64,000 nt of DNA, taken from NCBI RefSeq assembly GCF_003719195.1, contig NZ_CP024996.1:3162001-3226000 (forward strand). Reading direction: 5' to 3'. Positions 50,886 to 60,068 of this stretch are shown in pieces. Position 1 is the stretch's first letter; each line of letters opens with the position of its first letter. Under the pieces are notes generated by a model. That model ran no database searches and was not told the DNA's origin. It saw nothing but the letters and a program-made list of their open reading frames with translations. The position numbers and the translations under genes were made by a program. Origin of the DNA: Herbaspirillum rubrisubalbicans (GTDB lineage: Bacteria > Pseudomonadota > Gammaproteobacteria > Burkholderiales > Burkholderiaceae_D).

Positions 50886-51661
50886 GGCTTGATTGCGAAC
50901 AGCTTGAAGAAGTTGTCAGAGGTCTGGCGAGCCACTTCGGCCGCCGAAATGCCGCGCAGGTCGGCAATGAATTCACCGACGTGGCGCACGTAGCCGGGCT
51001 CATTGGTCTTGCCGCGGAACGGCACCGGCGCCAGGTAGGGTGAATCGGTTTCGATCAACATGCGCTCCAGCGGAATGGTGCGCGCCACCTGCTGCAGATC
51101 CTTGGCGGACTTGAAGGTGACGATACCGGAGAACGAGATGTAAAAGCCCAGCTCGATGGCGGCATCGGCTACTTCCTGTGATTCCGTGAAGCAATGCATG
51201 ACCCCCGTCACGCCCCCGGCGGCGGGGCTGGCGCCCTCTTCGCGCAGGATGCGGAGGGTATCCTCGGAAGCCGAGCGGGTATGGATGATGAGCGGCTTGC
51301 CGGTGGCACGCGAGGCGCGGATGTGGGTACGGAAGCGTTCACGCTGCCATTCCAGATCGCCCTGCAGGCGGTAATAATCCAGGCCGGTCTCGCCGATGGC
51401 GACGATGCGCGGATGGTCGGCCAGGCGCACCAGCTCTTCCAGTGAGGGTTCGGGCGTGTCTTCGTAGTCCGGGTGCACGCCCACCGAGGCATAGACATTG
51501 GGATACTGCTCGGCCAGCGCCAGGACCTGCGGAAAATCCGGCAGGTCGACCGACACGCACAGGGCATGGCTGACCTGGTTCTCGGCCATCTTGCCGAAGA
51601 TCTCGGGCAGACGCGCGGCCAGGTCGGGGAAGTTGATGTGGCAATGGGAATCGATATACAT
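50882..51661 (-). CDS. tatD: TatD family metal-dependent DNase
   Basis: A 259-residue TIM-barrel metallohydrolase. Metal ligands lie in MYIDSHCHINFPD (residues 1-13), ASVGVHPDYED (about 70), AIGETGLDYYR (about 95), PLIIHTRSASEDT (about 130), VMHCFTES (about 160) and MLIETDSPYLAP (about 208). TatD proteins are 3'-5' exonucleases or deoxyribonucleases. ATG 51661 is the family start. It follows regA and is coupled to the ankyrin gene. Confidence 0.93.
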   Translation of the reverse strand: MYIDSHCHINFPDLAARLPEIFGKMAENQVSHALCVSVDLPDFPQVLALAEQYPNVYASVGVHPDYEDTPEPSLEELVRLADHPRIVAIGETGLDYYRLQGDLEWQRERFRTHIRASRATGKPLIIHTRSASEDTLRILREEGASPAAGGVTGVMHCFTESQEVADAAIELGFYISFSGIVTFKSAKDLQQVARTIPLERMLIETDSPYLAPVPFRGKTNEPGYVRHVGEFIADLRGISAAEVARQTSDNFFKLFAIKP

Positions 51662-51747
51662 GGCCGCTATTGTAAAGCCATGCCGACAGGCTGTCGCCCC
51701 TGCTTGTCTGGCGCTTACCTTGGGTGACAGAGGGCGATCGCGCGCCT

Positions 51748-52296
51748 TCAGCGCGCCACCGGCCGCTTGGCCAGCTTGCGTTGCAGGGTGCGACGGTGCA
51801 TGTTCAGGGCCCGCGCGGTCGAGGAAATATTGCCTTCGTGCTCGGCCAGCACACGCTGGATGTGCTCCCACTCCAGCCGTTCCAGCGACAGCGGCGAGGC
51901 CTCTTCCACCGGCAACACCGGCTCGGCCGCCGCCGCTCCCTCGGCCGCATGGGACAGCGCCGAGAGGATGGAATCGACATTGGCCGGCTTGGCCAGGTAA
52001 TTGTCGGCGCCGGACTTGATCGCCTGCACCGTGGTAGCGATGCTGGCATAGCCGGTCAATACCAGCAGCCGCGCCTGGGGCAAGGCCTGGCGCAGCGGCG
52101 AGACCCATTGCAGGCCGGAATCCTTTTCCAGTTGCAGGTCGATGGTGGCAAAGTCGAAACGTTCGCGCCGCGCCGCCTCCAGCGCCTCTTCGCCACTATG
52201 CGCCACGGTGGCGCGAAACCCCCGGCGCGCCAGCGACCTGGCCAGGGTGCTGGCAAAGACATCGTTGTCATCGAGGATCAGGAAGGCTGCACTCAT
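51748..52296 (-). CDS. regA: Redox response regulator RegA (PrrA/ActR type)
   Basis: A 182-residue response regulator. The receiver covers residues 1-120 with acidic start ILDDNDVFASTLARSL and phospho-Asp in FDFATIDLQLEKDSG near 55; the segment LVLTGYASIATTVQAIKSGA and NYLAKPANVDS is typical of RegA. The C-terminal Fis-like helix-turn-helix NISSTARALNMHRRTLQRKL is nearly the RegA consensus. RegA controls genes of respiration, carbon and nitrogen metabolism according to redox state. It lies 84 bases after regB. Confidence 0.93.
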   Translation of the reverse strand: MSAAFLILDDNDVFASTLARSLARRGFRATVAHSGEEALEAARRERFDFATIDLQLEKDSGLQWVSPLRQALPQARLLVLTGYASIATTVQAIKSGADNYLAKPANVDSILSALSHAAEGAAAAEPVLPVEEASPLSLERLEWEHIQRVLAEHEGNISSTARALNMHRRTLQRKLAKRPVAR

Positions 52297-52380
52297 CAGG
52301 AAATCTGCAAAAAGAAATAAACGATATAAATCAAATAAACAATTCAGTTCAGGCCATGATGGCCGGCCACGGCACCGGCA

Positions 52381-53718
52381 TCAGCACAGCGGAAAGCGCA
52401 ACTGCGCCACCGTCCCCTGCCCCACCGTAGAGCGCAGGCGCAGCTTTCCGCCCAGGTGAGTGGCCGCAGCAAAGGCCAGCATGAGGCCGATACCGGAACC
52501 GCCCGAACCGCTGGTGACCGGCCCATGCCCCAGGCGCTGCAACAGTTCCGGGGCGATACCGCTGCCGTTGTCGGCGACCTCAATGATAGCCGTCTTTTTG
52601 CCCGGCTTGAGCGCCAGAGCCTTGCCACCCTGCGCCACATCAAGCGCCTCGGCCGGCAGCAGGCGGATGCGGATCTCGCCCTGGTGACCGAGACTGCGCA
52701 CCGCGTGGGCGGCATTGTCCAGCAAGGTCAAGAGGATCTGCGACAAGTCCTGCAACTGGCTGGCCACCCAGCCCGGCTGATGCACCTCGGCCACCAGCAG
52801 CACGGCCGGATGGCGCAGGCGCCAGCCTTCCAGCAGACTGGTCAACCAGGGCGTGATGGCGGCGCTGTCCTCGTTGCGCAACTGGGCGTCGGCATCCAGC
52901 CGCATGTTTTCCAGCGCCGCCTTGCATACCGCGATCTGTTCTTCGACGATGCGCACGTCTTCTTCATAGGGCCGCAGGGCCGGGTTGGCAGTCATCTCGC
53001 GGCGCAACTCGCCGGCGATGACGGCCACCGTCGACAGTGGCGTATTGAGCGCATGGGCTGCCCCAGCAGCCTGGGTGCCCAGCGCGACGATGCGATGGCT
53101 CTGCAATTGCCGCTCACGCGCCTGCGCCAGTTGCCCATCGCGCAAGCGCACGGCGGCGGCGATACGGCTGACGAACCAGGTAATGAGCAAGGCCGAAATC
53201 GAGAAATTGATCCACATCCCCGCCAGGTGATAGGCCATGGCCTGGCCGTGATCGTGGATGTGCAGCGGCTGATAGAAATAGACCAGCCCGGAATAGGCGC
53301 CCAGCGCGCACAGCGCCAGCAGCAAGGCATAGGGCCAGGTCAGGCTGGCCGCACCGGCGGCCAATGCCGGCAGGTAGAAGGAAACGAAGGGATTGGTCGA
53401 GCCGCCCGAGAGATAGAGCAAGCCCGTCAGTACCGTCACATCGATGAGCAACTGCGCGAACAATTCGCCCTGCTCGGCCGGCCGCACCCAGCGCAGGCGC
53501 AGCCAGGTGATGCCATTGATCAACCCTTGCAGGGCGATCAGCGCCCCCAGCTCCGGCAGCGGCAAGGCAATACCCAGCCAGAAATGGGCGCCCGCCAGCA
53601 CCAGCAGCTCACCTGCCACCATCGCCCAGCGCAGCCAGAACAGCCGCGACAGCAACAGGTGCTGCGGCGGGTTCACAGGATCGTGGGTGGCGCTGAAGAA
53701 AGAGGTCAGGGATGTCAT
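52381..53718 (-). CDS. regB: Redox sensor histidine kinase RegB (PrrB/ActS type)
   Basis: A 445-residue membrane kinase with about six transmembrane helices in residues 25-200. The quinone-binding heptapeptide GGXXNPF is present as GGSTNPF in LYLSGGSTNPFVSFYLP (about residue 98). The phospho-acceptor His is in AAGAAHALNTPLSTVAVIAG (about 220). The ATPase domain has LLTLLDNAAHAV, EVADNGSGI and SGGSGIGLML. The Cys found near the phospho-acceptor His of some RegB proteins is not evident here, so redox sensing may rely on quinone. It lies between holB and regA on one strand. Confidence 0.92.
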   Translation of the reverse strand: MTSLTSFFSATHDPVNPPQHLLLSRLFWLRWAMVAGELLVLAGAHFWLGIALPLPELGALIALQGLINGITWLRLRWVRPAEQGELFAQLLIDVTVLTGLLYLSGGSTNPFVSFYLPALAAGAASLTWPYALLLALCALGAYSGLVYFYQPLHIHDHGQAMAYHLAGMWINFSISALLITWFVSRIAAAVRLRDGQLAQARERQLQSHRIVALGTQAAGAAHALNTPLSTVAVIAGELRREMTANPALRPYEEDVRIVEEQIAVCKAALENMRLDADAQLRNEDSAAITPWLTSLLEGWRLRHPAVLLVAEVHQPGWVASQLQDLSQILLTLLDNAAHAVRSLGHQGEIRIRLLPAEALDVAQGGKALALKPGKKTAIIEVADNGSGIAPELLQRLGHGPVTSGSGGSGIGLMLAFAAATHLGGKLRLRSTVGQGTVAQLRFPLC

Positions 53719-53763
53719 GCCGGGATTATACGGGGCAGGCCGTCTTCCCTCTGCGCGCCGCAC

Positions 53764-54801
53764 TCAATCGAACAGGCGCGCGTAATCGATCAGCATTTCC
53801 TCGATGAACAGCTTGGCCGACAGCGGATGGTCGGCAATGGCCCGGCGCTCGCCCATGCCGCGCAAGGCGCGGGTCAGGGCCAGGGCTTCCACGCGCCCGG
53901 CCAGCCGGCCCAGCTCCTTGCCATAACGCGGGTAATAACGCACCACGCCGGCCGACTTCAGCGACAGCAAGTCATACAGCCAGCGCTGGACCCAGCCGAC
54001 CAGTTCGGCCGCCGGCGTCTTCTGCAACTTGTCGGCAGCGCGCAAGGCACCGTCCACACCGGGCTGGGCCAGATGGCGCAGCAATTCGTCCAAGGCCTCG
54101 CGGCCCTCGCCTTGCGCGGCTTGCAGCGCCGCCAGCGGCGCCCCGCCCTGCTCGGCCAGCCAGGCGTCGGCATCCTTGACGCCTTGCTGCTTGAGCCAGG
54201 CCAGCGCCTCATCATGGCCGGGCGCAGTCAGCGCGAACTTGCGACAGCGCGAGAGGATGGTCGGCAACAGGCGGTCCAGGCGGTTCGACAGCAGCAGGAA
54301 CATAGTGCCTGGTGGCGGTTCCTCCAGCGTCTTGAGCAAGGCATTGGCGGCCGCCGTGTTGAGCGCTTCAGCCGGATACAGCATCACCACCCGCAGGCCC
54401 GAGCGGTGGGTGGAAACATTCATAAAATCAGCCAGTGCGCGGATCTGGTCGATCTTGATGTCCTTGGAAGGGGCCTTGCTGGCCTTGGTGCTTTTCTTTT
54501 CTTCACCTGCCTCGTCCTCGGCCATTTCCTCTTCCAGCATTTCCGGGCGCACGCGCCGGTAGTCCGGGTGATTCGATTGCGAGAACCAGTTGCAGGAGGC
54601 GCACACGCCACAGGCATGGGCCTGGGGCGTGGGCGATTCGCACAGCAGGGACTTGGCGAAGGCTTCCACGAACTGCGTCTTGCCGGTGCCGGCGGCGCCA
54701 TAGAACAGCAGCGCGTGCGGCAGGCGCTCGCGCAATTGCTGCAACTGGCGCCAGCTCTCGCCCTGCCAGGGCAGCAACACCTCGGATGAAGTCACGGACA
54801 T
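53764..54801 (-). CDS. holB: DNA polymerase III subunit delta prime
   Basis: A 345-residue clamp-loader subunit. P-loop GAAGTGKTQ lies near residue 36, the zinc module CGVCASCNW near 63, and the SRC motif ILSRCRKF near 185. A charged insertion EEEMAEDEAGEEKKSTKASK follows the zinc module and is common in betaproteobacterial HolB. It helps load the sliding clamp at replication forks. Its start lies 9 bases after the tmk stop. Confidence 0.95.
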   Translation of the reverse strand: MSVTSSEVLLPWQGESWRQLQQLRERLPHALLFYGAAGTGKTQFVEAFAKSLLCESPTPQAHACGVCASCNWFSQSNHPDYRRVRPEMLEEEMAEDEAGEEKKSTKASKAPSKDIKIDQIRALADFMNVSTHRSGLRVVMLYPAEALNTAAANALLKTLEEPPPGTMFLLLSNRLDRLLPTILSRCRKFALTAPGHDEALAWLKQQGVKDADAWLAEQGGAPLAALQAAQGEGREALDELLRHLAQPGVDGALRAADKLQKTPAAELVGWVQRWLYDLLSLKSAGVVRYYPRYGKELGRLAGRVEALALTRALRGMGERRAIADHPLSAKLFIEEMLIDYARLFD

Positions 54802-54810
54802 GGTTTTCCC

Positions 54811-55419
54811 TTACAGCGCCGCCACCAGGGCGCGCAACTCTTCCTGGATCACGGCAATGGGGCGGGTGGAATCGATGATGCGGAAACGCTGCGGGAACTG
54901 CGCGGCGCGGCGCAGGTATTCAGCGCGGGTGTTGGCGAAGAAATCGGCCTTTTCCTGCTCGAACTTGTCCAGCGTGCGTTCGGCATCCAGGCGTGCGCGC
55001 GCCACTTCCAGCGGCACATCGAAGAGCAGCGTCAAATCCGGCTGCAAATGGGGATGCACCCATTGCTCCAGGTCATTGAGCTTGTCTAACGCCAGCTTGC
55101 GGCCACCGCCCTGGTAGGCGAAGGTGGCGTCGGTGAAACGGTCGGAAATGACCCAGTCGCCGCGCGCCAGCGCCGGCTCGATCACCTGCGCCAGGTGTTC
55201 GCGACGCGAGGCGAACATCAGCAGGGCCTCGGTTTCCAGATGCATCTGATGATGCAGGACCAGCTCGCGCAGGCGCTCGCCCAGGTCGGTGCCGCCCGGC
55301 TCGCGGGTGGCCACGACAGTCAGTCCACGCGCACGCAAGAGCTCGGTGACGAATGGAATATGGGTCGACTTGCCGGCGCCGTCGATGCCTTCGAAGGTGA
55401 TGAATTTGCCTGATGCCAT
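54811..55419 (-). CDS. tmk: Thymidylate kinase
   Basis: A 202-residue kinase converting dTMP to dTDP. P-loop [12 protein letters not shown] lies near residue 8. [20 protein letters not shown] and the [15 protein letters not shown] dTMP site follow, then [18 protein letters not shown] 55419 ([11 protein letters not shown]) fits the family, and a start at 55464 would overlap mltG. It lies in the mltG-tmk-holB order. Confidence 0.95.
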   Translation of the reverse strand: MASGKFITFEGIDGAGKSTHIPFVTELLRARGLTVVATREPGGTDLGERLRELVLHHQMHLETEALLMFASRREHLAQVIEPALARGDWVISDRFTDATFAYQGGGRKLALDKLNDLEQWVHPHLQPDLTLLFDVPLEVARARLDAERTLDKFEQEKADFFANTRAEYLRRAAQFPQRFRIIDSTRPIAVIQEELRALVAAL

Positions 55420-55460
55420 GAAGGTATCGCTACTCAAATGAAAACGGTAAAGGAAAGGCG

Positions 55461-56441
55461 TCAACGCTGGTAGCGGTTGACGGCCTGGTTGTGCTCGTTC
55501 AGGTTGCTGGAGAAATGGCTGGTGCCATCCCCGCGCGCCACGAAGTATAAGGCTTCGGTCTTGTCGGGGTTCAACGCCGCCGCCAACGAAGCGGCGCCGG
55601 GCAATGCAATCGGGGTGGGTGGCAGGCCGGCGCGGGTATAGGTGTTGTAGGGAGTGTCGGTCAACAGGTCGACCTTGTGGATCTTGCCCTGGTAGCGATC
55701 GCCCATGCCATAGATCACGGTCGGATCGGTCTGCAGCAACATGCCCGTGCGCAGACGATTGATGAAGACCCCGGCCACCATGCCGCGCTCGGATTTCTGG
55801 CCGGTTTCCTTCTCGACGATGGAGGCCATGATCAAGGCTTCATAGGGCGTGCGATACGGCAGCGACAGGTCGCGCCGGGCCCAGGCTTCATTCAACTTTT
55901 TGCTCATCAGCGTAAAAGCCTGTTTGTAGACCTGCATATCGCTGGCGCCCTTGGCGAAGAGATAGGTGTCGGGGAAGAACAGACCTTCCGGGTAGGTATA
56001 CTCGGTGGTCAGCTTGGCCAGGATCTGCTGGTCGGTCCAGTTGCTGGTGTCGTGCTTGAGCGAAGGCTGTGCGGCGATGGCCTTTCGCATCTGCTTGAAG
56101 GTCCAGCCTTCGATGATGGTCAGCGCCTCCTGGGCGAATTCGCCGCGCACCAGTTGTAGCAGCAGGCGCTGCGGCGTGTATCCAGGCTTGATCTCGTAGC
56201 TGCCGGCCTTGATGCGGGCCCCCTCGCCGGACAAGCGCGCATACAACGCAAAGAGATCGGGATTGACCGGCACCCCGGCGGCCGCGATCTGCTGGGCAGC
56301 ACCGGAGACGCCGGCGCCGGGCGTGATGGTGAAGGCGATCACCTGGCCTTCGGGCGGCACGATGGGCTGCTTGCTCCAGTACACGCCTGCGGCGGCCACC
56401 AGTGCGGCCAGCACGAACAATGTTGCCAATAACTTCTTCAT
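55461..56441 (-). CDS. mltG: Endolytic murein transglycosylase MltG
   Basis: A 326-residue inner-membrane protein with one N-terminal transmembrane helix (about 4-24) and a periplasmic YceG-like domain. The catalytic Glu lies in [20 protein letters not shown] near residue 210, followed by [18 protein letters not shown] and [20 protein letters not shown], most of which is quoted. It cuts nascent glycan strands and so sets their length. ATG 56441 ([12 protein letters not shown]) gives a proper membrane anchor. It is divergent from ygfZ across about 140 bases. Confidence 0.95.
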   Translation of the reverse strand: MKKLLATLFVLAALVAAAGVYWSKQPIVPPEGQVIAFTITPGAGVSGAAQQIAAAGVPVNPDLFALYARLSGEGARIKAGSYEIKPGYTPQRLLLQLVRGEFAQEALTIIEGWTFKQMRKAIAAQPSLKHDTSNWTDQQILAKLTTEYTYPEGLFFPDTYLFAKGASDMQVYKQAFTLMSKKLNEAWARRDLSLPYRTPYEALIMASIVEKETGQKSERGMVAGVFINRLRTGMLLQTDPTVIYGMGDRYQGKIHKVDLLTDTPYNTYTRAGLPPTPIALPGAASLAAALNPDKTEALYFVARGDGTSHFSSNLNEHNQAVNRYQR

Positions 56442-56584
56442 ACCAGATGCCAAATTCCTGTTGCTCCGACGCGATTTTTCGGAGATCACTATAATCGAGG
56501 CATCAATGATAATCGCTGGCACGACAGTTGCCTAATTTGCCGGGTAGACCGACCCGGCAAGATGTAATCCGTAAAAGATTTCCT

Positions 56585-57649
56585 ATGACCGACATGACCC
56601 CATCGCCCTCTGCCTGGCGCGACTTCCTCACGCAACAAGGCGCACAGTTCGATGCCGAGAGCAACGATGTACTGGGCTTCGGCCCCGACGCGCCGGCCCC
56701 GCAAAGCCTGGAAAGCTTCATGGCCCCGCTGACCGGCCTGGGCCTGATCGCCGCCACTGGCGAAGAGGCGGCCTCCTTCCTGCATGGCCAGCTCACCAAT
56801 GATGTGCAGCACCTCGACAGCAACGCCGCCCGCCTGGCCGGCTATTGCTCGCCCAAGGGGCGTCTGCTGGCCACGCTGCTGATCTGGCGCGATGCGCAGA
56901 CGATCTACCTGCAACTGCCGCGCAGCCTGCAGCCGGCCATCCAGAAACGCTTGCAGATGTTCATCATGCGCGCCAAGGCCAAACTGGCCGATGCCGGTAC
57001 CGAGTATGCCGTCCTGGGCCTGGTCGGCCCGGCCGCCGCCAATACCCTGGCCGAATGGTTCCCGGTAACGCCCGCCGCTCCCTACGACAAGCTCGACAAC
57101 AGCCACGGCAGCCTGATCCGCATGGCCGACGCCGCCGGCAGCGCGCGCTACCAGTGGATCGCCCCGGTCGACACGCTCACGGCAGCCTGGCCCAAGCTGG
57201 CCCAACACCTGAAGCCGACCGCCAGCCTGGCCTGGCGCCTGTCGGATATCCGTGCCGGCGTGCCCGGCATCGTGGCTGCGACCCAGGAGCAGTTCGTGCC
57301 GCAGATGATCAATTTCGAACTGATCGGCGGCGTCAACTTCAAGAAAGGCTGCTACCCCGGCCAGGAAATCGTGGCGCGCAGCCAGTACCTGGGCAAGCTC
57401 AAGCGGCGCACCATGCTGGCCACCATCGATAGCGCGGCAGCACAAGCCGGCCAGGAAGTGTTTGCTGCGGCCGACCCCGGCCAGCCCTGCGGCATGGTGG
57501 TCAATGCCGAAGCCCTGGACGACTGCCATGCGCTGGCCCTGGTGGAAATGAAACTGGCCGCGGCCGACGACACCGTCCACCTGGGTGCGGCCGATGGCCC
57601 GGCACTGCATTTCCACGCCCTGCCCTATGAGCTGGCCGATCCGCAATAA
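56585..57649 (+). CDS. ygfZ: Folate-binding protein YgfZ
   Basis: A 354-residue protein with a glycine-cleavage T-protein-like fold. The signature KGCYPGQEIVARSQYLGKLK near residue 260 includes the conserved Cys. YgfZ uses tetrahydrofolate to support iron-sulfur cluster assembly and repair in certain enzymes. ATG 56585 (MTDMTPSPSAW) follows the divergent promoter region shared with mltG. Confidence 0.93.
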   Translation: MTDMTPSPSAWRDFLTQQGAQFDAESNDVLGFGPDAPAPQSLESFMAPLTGLGLIAATGEEAASFLHGQLTNDVQHLDSNAARLAGYCSPKGRLLATLLIWRDAQTIYLQLPRSLQPAIQKRLQMFIMRAKAKLADAGTEYAVLGLVGPAAANTLAEWFPVTPAAPYDKLDNSHGSLIRMADAAGSARYQWIAPVDTLTAAWPKLAQHLKPTASLAWRLSDIRAGVPGIVAATQEQFVPQMINFELIGGVNFKKGCYPGQEIVARSQYLGKLKRRTMLATIDSAAAQAGQEVFAAADPGQPCGMVVNAEALDDCHALALVEMKLAAADDTVHLGAADGPALHFHALPYELADPQ

Positions 57650-57684
57650 GCGGCGTGCAAGCCACCAGCCCTAGGGACGAATCC

Positions 57685-57984
57685 ATGGATCTCTACATCT
57701 ATTACCGGGTCGCCAGCACCGATACCGCCCCGCTGCTGGGCAAGATCAAGGGCGTGCAAGCCACACTGCAGGCGCGCCTGGGCATTGCCGGCGCCCTCAA
57801 GCGCCGCCCCGGTGAAGAGGACGGCTTGCAGACCTGGATGGAAGTCTATGAAGCCATCCTGCCGGCCGGGGTCGATGCGTTCACGCAGACCCTGCAGCGA
57901 GCCCTGGACGATGCCGGCGCCAGCGCACTCATCCAGGGAGCGCGCCATGTGGAACAGTTCGAGGACGTCGCCCCATGTGCCTGA
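57685..57984 (+). CDS. DUF4936 family protein
   Basis: A 99-residue protein (MDLYIYYRVASTDTAPLLGK...) with the small stress-responsive-like alpha-beta fold of DUF4936; LQTWMEVYEAI lies mid-chain. The function is unknown. It starts 35 bases after ygfZ and overlaps the next gene by 10 bases, so it is part of the ygfZ operon. Confidence 0.8.
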   Translation: MDLYIYYRVASTDTAPLLGKIKGVQATLQARLGIAGALKRRPGEEDGLQTWMEVYEAILPAGVDAFTQTLQRALDDAGASALIQGARHVEQFEDVAPCA

Positions 57985-58823
57985 TCATCTTCGCCTGGAA
58001 AGTGATCCCCGGAATGCCGCTGATCCTGGCGGCTAACCGCGACGAGTTCTACGCCCGCCCGGCGGCCCACGCCGACTGGTGGAACGATCACCCGCACATC
58101 TATGGCGGGCGCGACCTGCAAGGCGGCGGCACCTGGCTGGGCGTGACCCGCGATGGCCGTTTCGCGGCGATCACCAATGTACGCGCGCCCGCCGAGCGAC
58201 GTAGCGACGCCCCCACGCGTGGCCAACTGGTGGCCGATTACCTGGCCGGCACGCTGGAGCCGCAAGACTACCTGCGCCAGATCGAAGCCAGTGCGCAGCA
58301 ATACAATGGTTTCAACCTGTTGCTGGGCAATCGCGACACCATGCTGTGGTATTCCAACCGGGGCGGCGAGGATGCGCGCAATGGGCAGCCGCTGGACTAT
58401 GGCGTCTATGGCCTCTCCAACGCCCTGCTGGACACGCCCTGGCCCAAGCTCACCCGCGCCAAGGCGCAATTCGCCAGCCTGCTGTGCCAGGGCGCGCCTG
58501 AAGAAACCTTCTTCGAGATGCTCACCGACGGCACCCGCGCCAACGACTGCCGCCTGCCCGATACTGGTATCGGGCTGGAAAAGGAAAGGATGCTCTCGCC
58601 CATCTTCATCCGCTCGCCCGACTATGGCACCCGCTGCTCGACGGTCTTGCGCGTGCCCATCATCGGCGAACCGGTGCTCACCGAGCAGGTGGTTGACCCT
58701 ATGGCGATGCAATATAGCGCCGAGCCAGCCACCGACAAGGCCTGCAAGATCCCCTGCAAGCCCCGAGTGCAGGGAGCTTCACCCGAGTCTGGAGTGGACG
58801 ACGGACAAGCCCGCCCTGCTTGA
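57975..58823 (+). CDS. NRDE family protein (TANGO2-like)
   Basis: A 282-residue protein with the Asn-Arg-Asp-Glu motif in LILAANRDEFYARPA near residue 17 and GGRDLQGGGTWLGVTRDGRF near 45. Its N-terminal Cys2 and Ntn-hydrolase-like pattern match the TANGO2/NRDE group, whose biochemical role is debated (haem handling or lipid metabolism have been proposed). The last 40 residues are less conserved in appearance. It overlaps the DUF4936 gene by 10 bases. Confidence 0.9.
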   Translation: MCLIIFAWKVIPGMPLILAANRDEFYARPAAHADWWNDHPHIYGGRDLQGGGTWLGVTRDGRFAAITNVRAPAERRSDAPTRGQLVADYLAGTLEPQDYLRQIEASAQQYNGFNLLLGNRDTMLWYSNRGGEDARNGQPLDYGVYGLSNALLDTPWPKLTRAKAQFASLLCQGAPEETFFEMLTDGTRANDCRLPDTGIGLEKERMLSPIFIRSPDYGTRCSTVLRVPIIGEPVLTEQVVDPMAMQYSAEPATDKACKIPCKPRVQGASPESGVDDGQARPA

Positions 58824-58970
58824 GCTTGCGGCCTCCGAGCGCCTCCTATGGCATTCGCATGACATAACCATGCTGAATATCAGATATATGAAAGATAAAT
58901 TGGATGGATTTGGTGCAGAGCAGTAAAGTCACACCTGTCTCCTCCAATTTCCTCCTAAAGAATTGGATTC

Positions 58971-59004
58971 AAGCCCACACCGCAAGGTCGTGGGCTTTTT
59001 TTTT
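58971..59004 (+). terminator. Terminator of the ygfZ operon
   Basis: AAGCCCAC pairs with GTGGGCTT across an 11-base loop and is followed by nine T residues in total on the plus strand. It lies about 150 bases after the NRDE gene. Confidence 0.85.
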
Positions 59005-59019
59005 GGCCTTCACCGGTAC

Positions 59020-59043
59020 AAAAAAAGCCCCGCAGGGCTTTCT
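59020..59043 (-). terminator. Terminator of the phospholipase/diesterase operon
   Basis: AAAGCCC pairs with GGGGCTTT around a short loop and is followed on the minus strand by a T7 run. It lies 11 bases after the diesterase stop. Confidence 0.85.
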
Positions 59044-59053
59044 CTCTGATCCA

Positions 59054-59980
59054 TCACCGCAACTTCTTGCGCTTCAACCAGGCCAACAAACGCTGCGGCT
59101 CATCGGTCTGGATGATGCTCACCCCGTTCTCGATGAGCTTGCCCCATACCTGTTCAGGATGCTGGAGCGCCACCGTGTCCAGGTAAGGGCCGGCCAGGTT
59201 CATCGGACGCCCGCTGTCGATGTCCAACGCCATGGTGTTGACCAAGAGCCGTACCGGACGTCCCTGCACTGCCTGGCGCGCGGCGTCGACTACCGCCGGA
59301 TCGTGGAAGATAGGCTGCAACACCGTCGGCTCCTGCCGGGCCATCGCCTGCAATTGCGCTTGGCGTCTGGAAGCGCCGGTCTTTTCATCGAAATACAGGG
59401 TCTGCACGGCAATGCCCAGCGAACGCACCCAAGCCACCTGCTGCGGATCGACGCCTTCATTGATGTTGAGCAGCACGTCATGGGCCGTGTCGGTCTCCAT
59501 GATGGCGGCCACCATCGGGCCGATGTCGGCGGCCTTCACGTCCAGGTTCAGCAGGATCCTGCCGCGGGCTGCGGCCAGCGCTTCCTGCAGCGTGGGTATC
59601 CGGCGCGCGGTCAAAGCCGCTTTATGCCCGCCGCCATGGGCGCGCAGTCGCAGGCTGCGGATCTGCGCCAGGCTCAGGTCGGCCACCGCACCCTGGCCGT
59701 CGGTGGTACGGTCCACCGTCTCGTCATGCATCAGCACCAGAGCGCCGTCGCGTGTGGTACGTACATCGATCTCGCCGATGTCGATGCCCTCGGCGATGCA
59801 GCGCCGGATACCGTCCAGGGAATTCTCCGAGGTCTCGGTCCAGCAACTACGGTGCGAAGACACCAGCACGACGCCAGTGGGGGTGGTCAGCGCCGATTGG
59901 CGCCATGCGGGAAAGGCGTGCGCTTGATCCATGAGCAGGCAAAGGGTACAGGTGGCAAGGAGACGACCAAGGTGATTCAT
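59054..59980 (-). CDS. Periplasmic glycerophosphodiester phosphodiesterase family protein
   Basis: A 308-residue exported enzyme. The signal peptide covers about residues 1-22 (LLATCTLCLLMDQAHAF). GDPD-domain motifs are VSSHRSCWTETSENSLDGIR (active-site His near 43), GIDIGEIDVRTTRDGALVLM and HDETVDRTTDG (second His near 85). It would cut glycerophosphodiesters to glycerol 3-phosphate and an alcohol. AGGAAG precedes ATG 59980. It follows the phospholipase C gene on the same strand, so the two enzymes may act on related phospholipid breakdown products. Confidence 0.9.
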   Translation of the reverse strand: MNHLGRLLATCTLCLLMDQAHAFPAWRQSALTTPTGVVLVSSHRSCWTETSENSLDGIRRCIAEGIDIGEIDVRTTRDGALVLMHDETVDRTTDGQGAVADLSLAQIRSLRLRAHGGGHKAALTARRIPTLQEALAAARGRILLNLDVKAADIGPMVAAIMETDTAHDVLLNINEGVDPQQVAWVRSLGIAVQTLYFDEKTGASRRQAQLQAMARQEPTVLQPIFHDPAVVDAARQAVQGRPVRLLVNTMALDIDSGRPMNLAGPYLDTVALQHPEQVWGKLIENGVSIIQTDEPQRLLAWLKRKKLR

Positions 59981-60068
59981 GAAAACTTCCTGGCAAAGAG
60001 AATAGGCAAAGAACAGGCAAAGAACAGGCAGGAAACGGGCCGCAACAATACGGCCCGCCGCAGGACTG

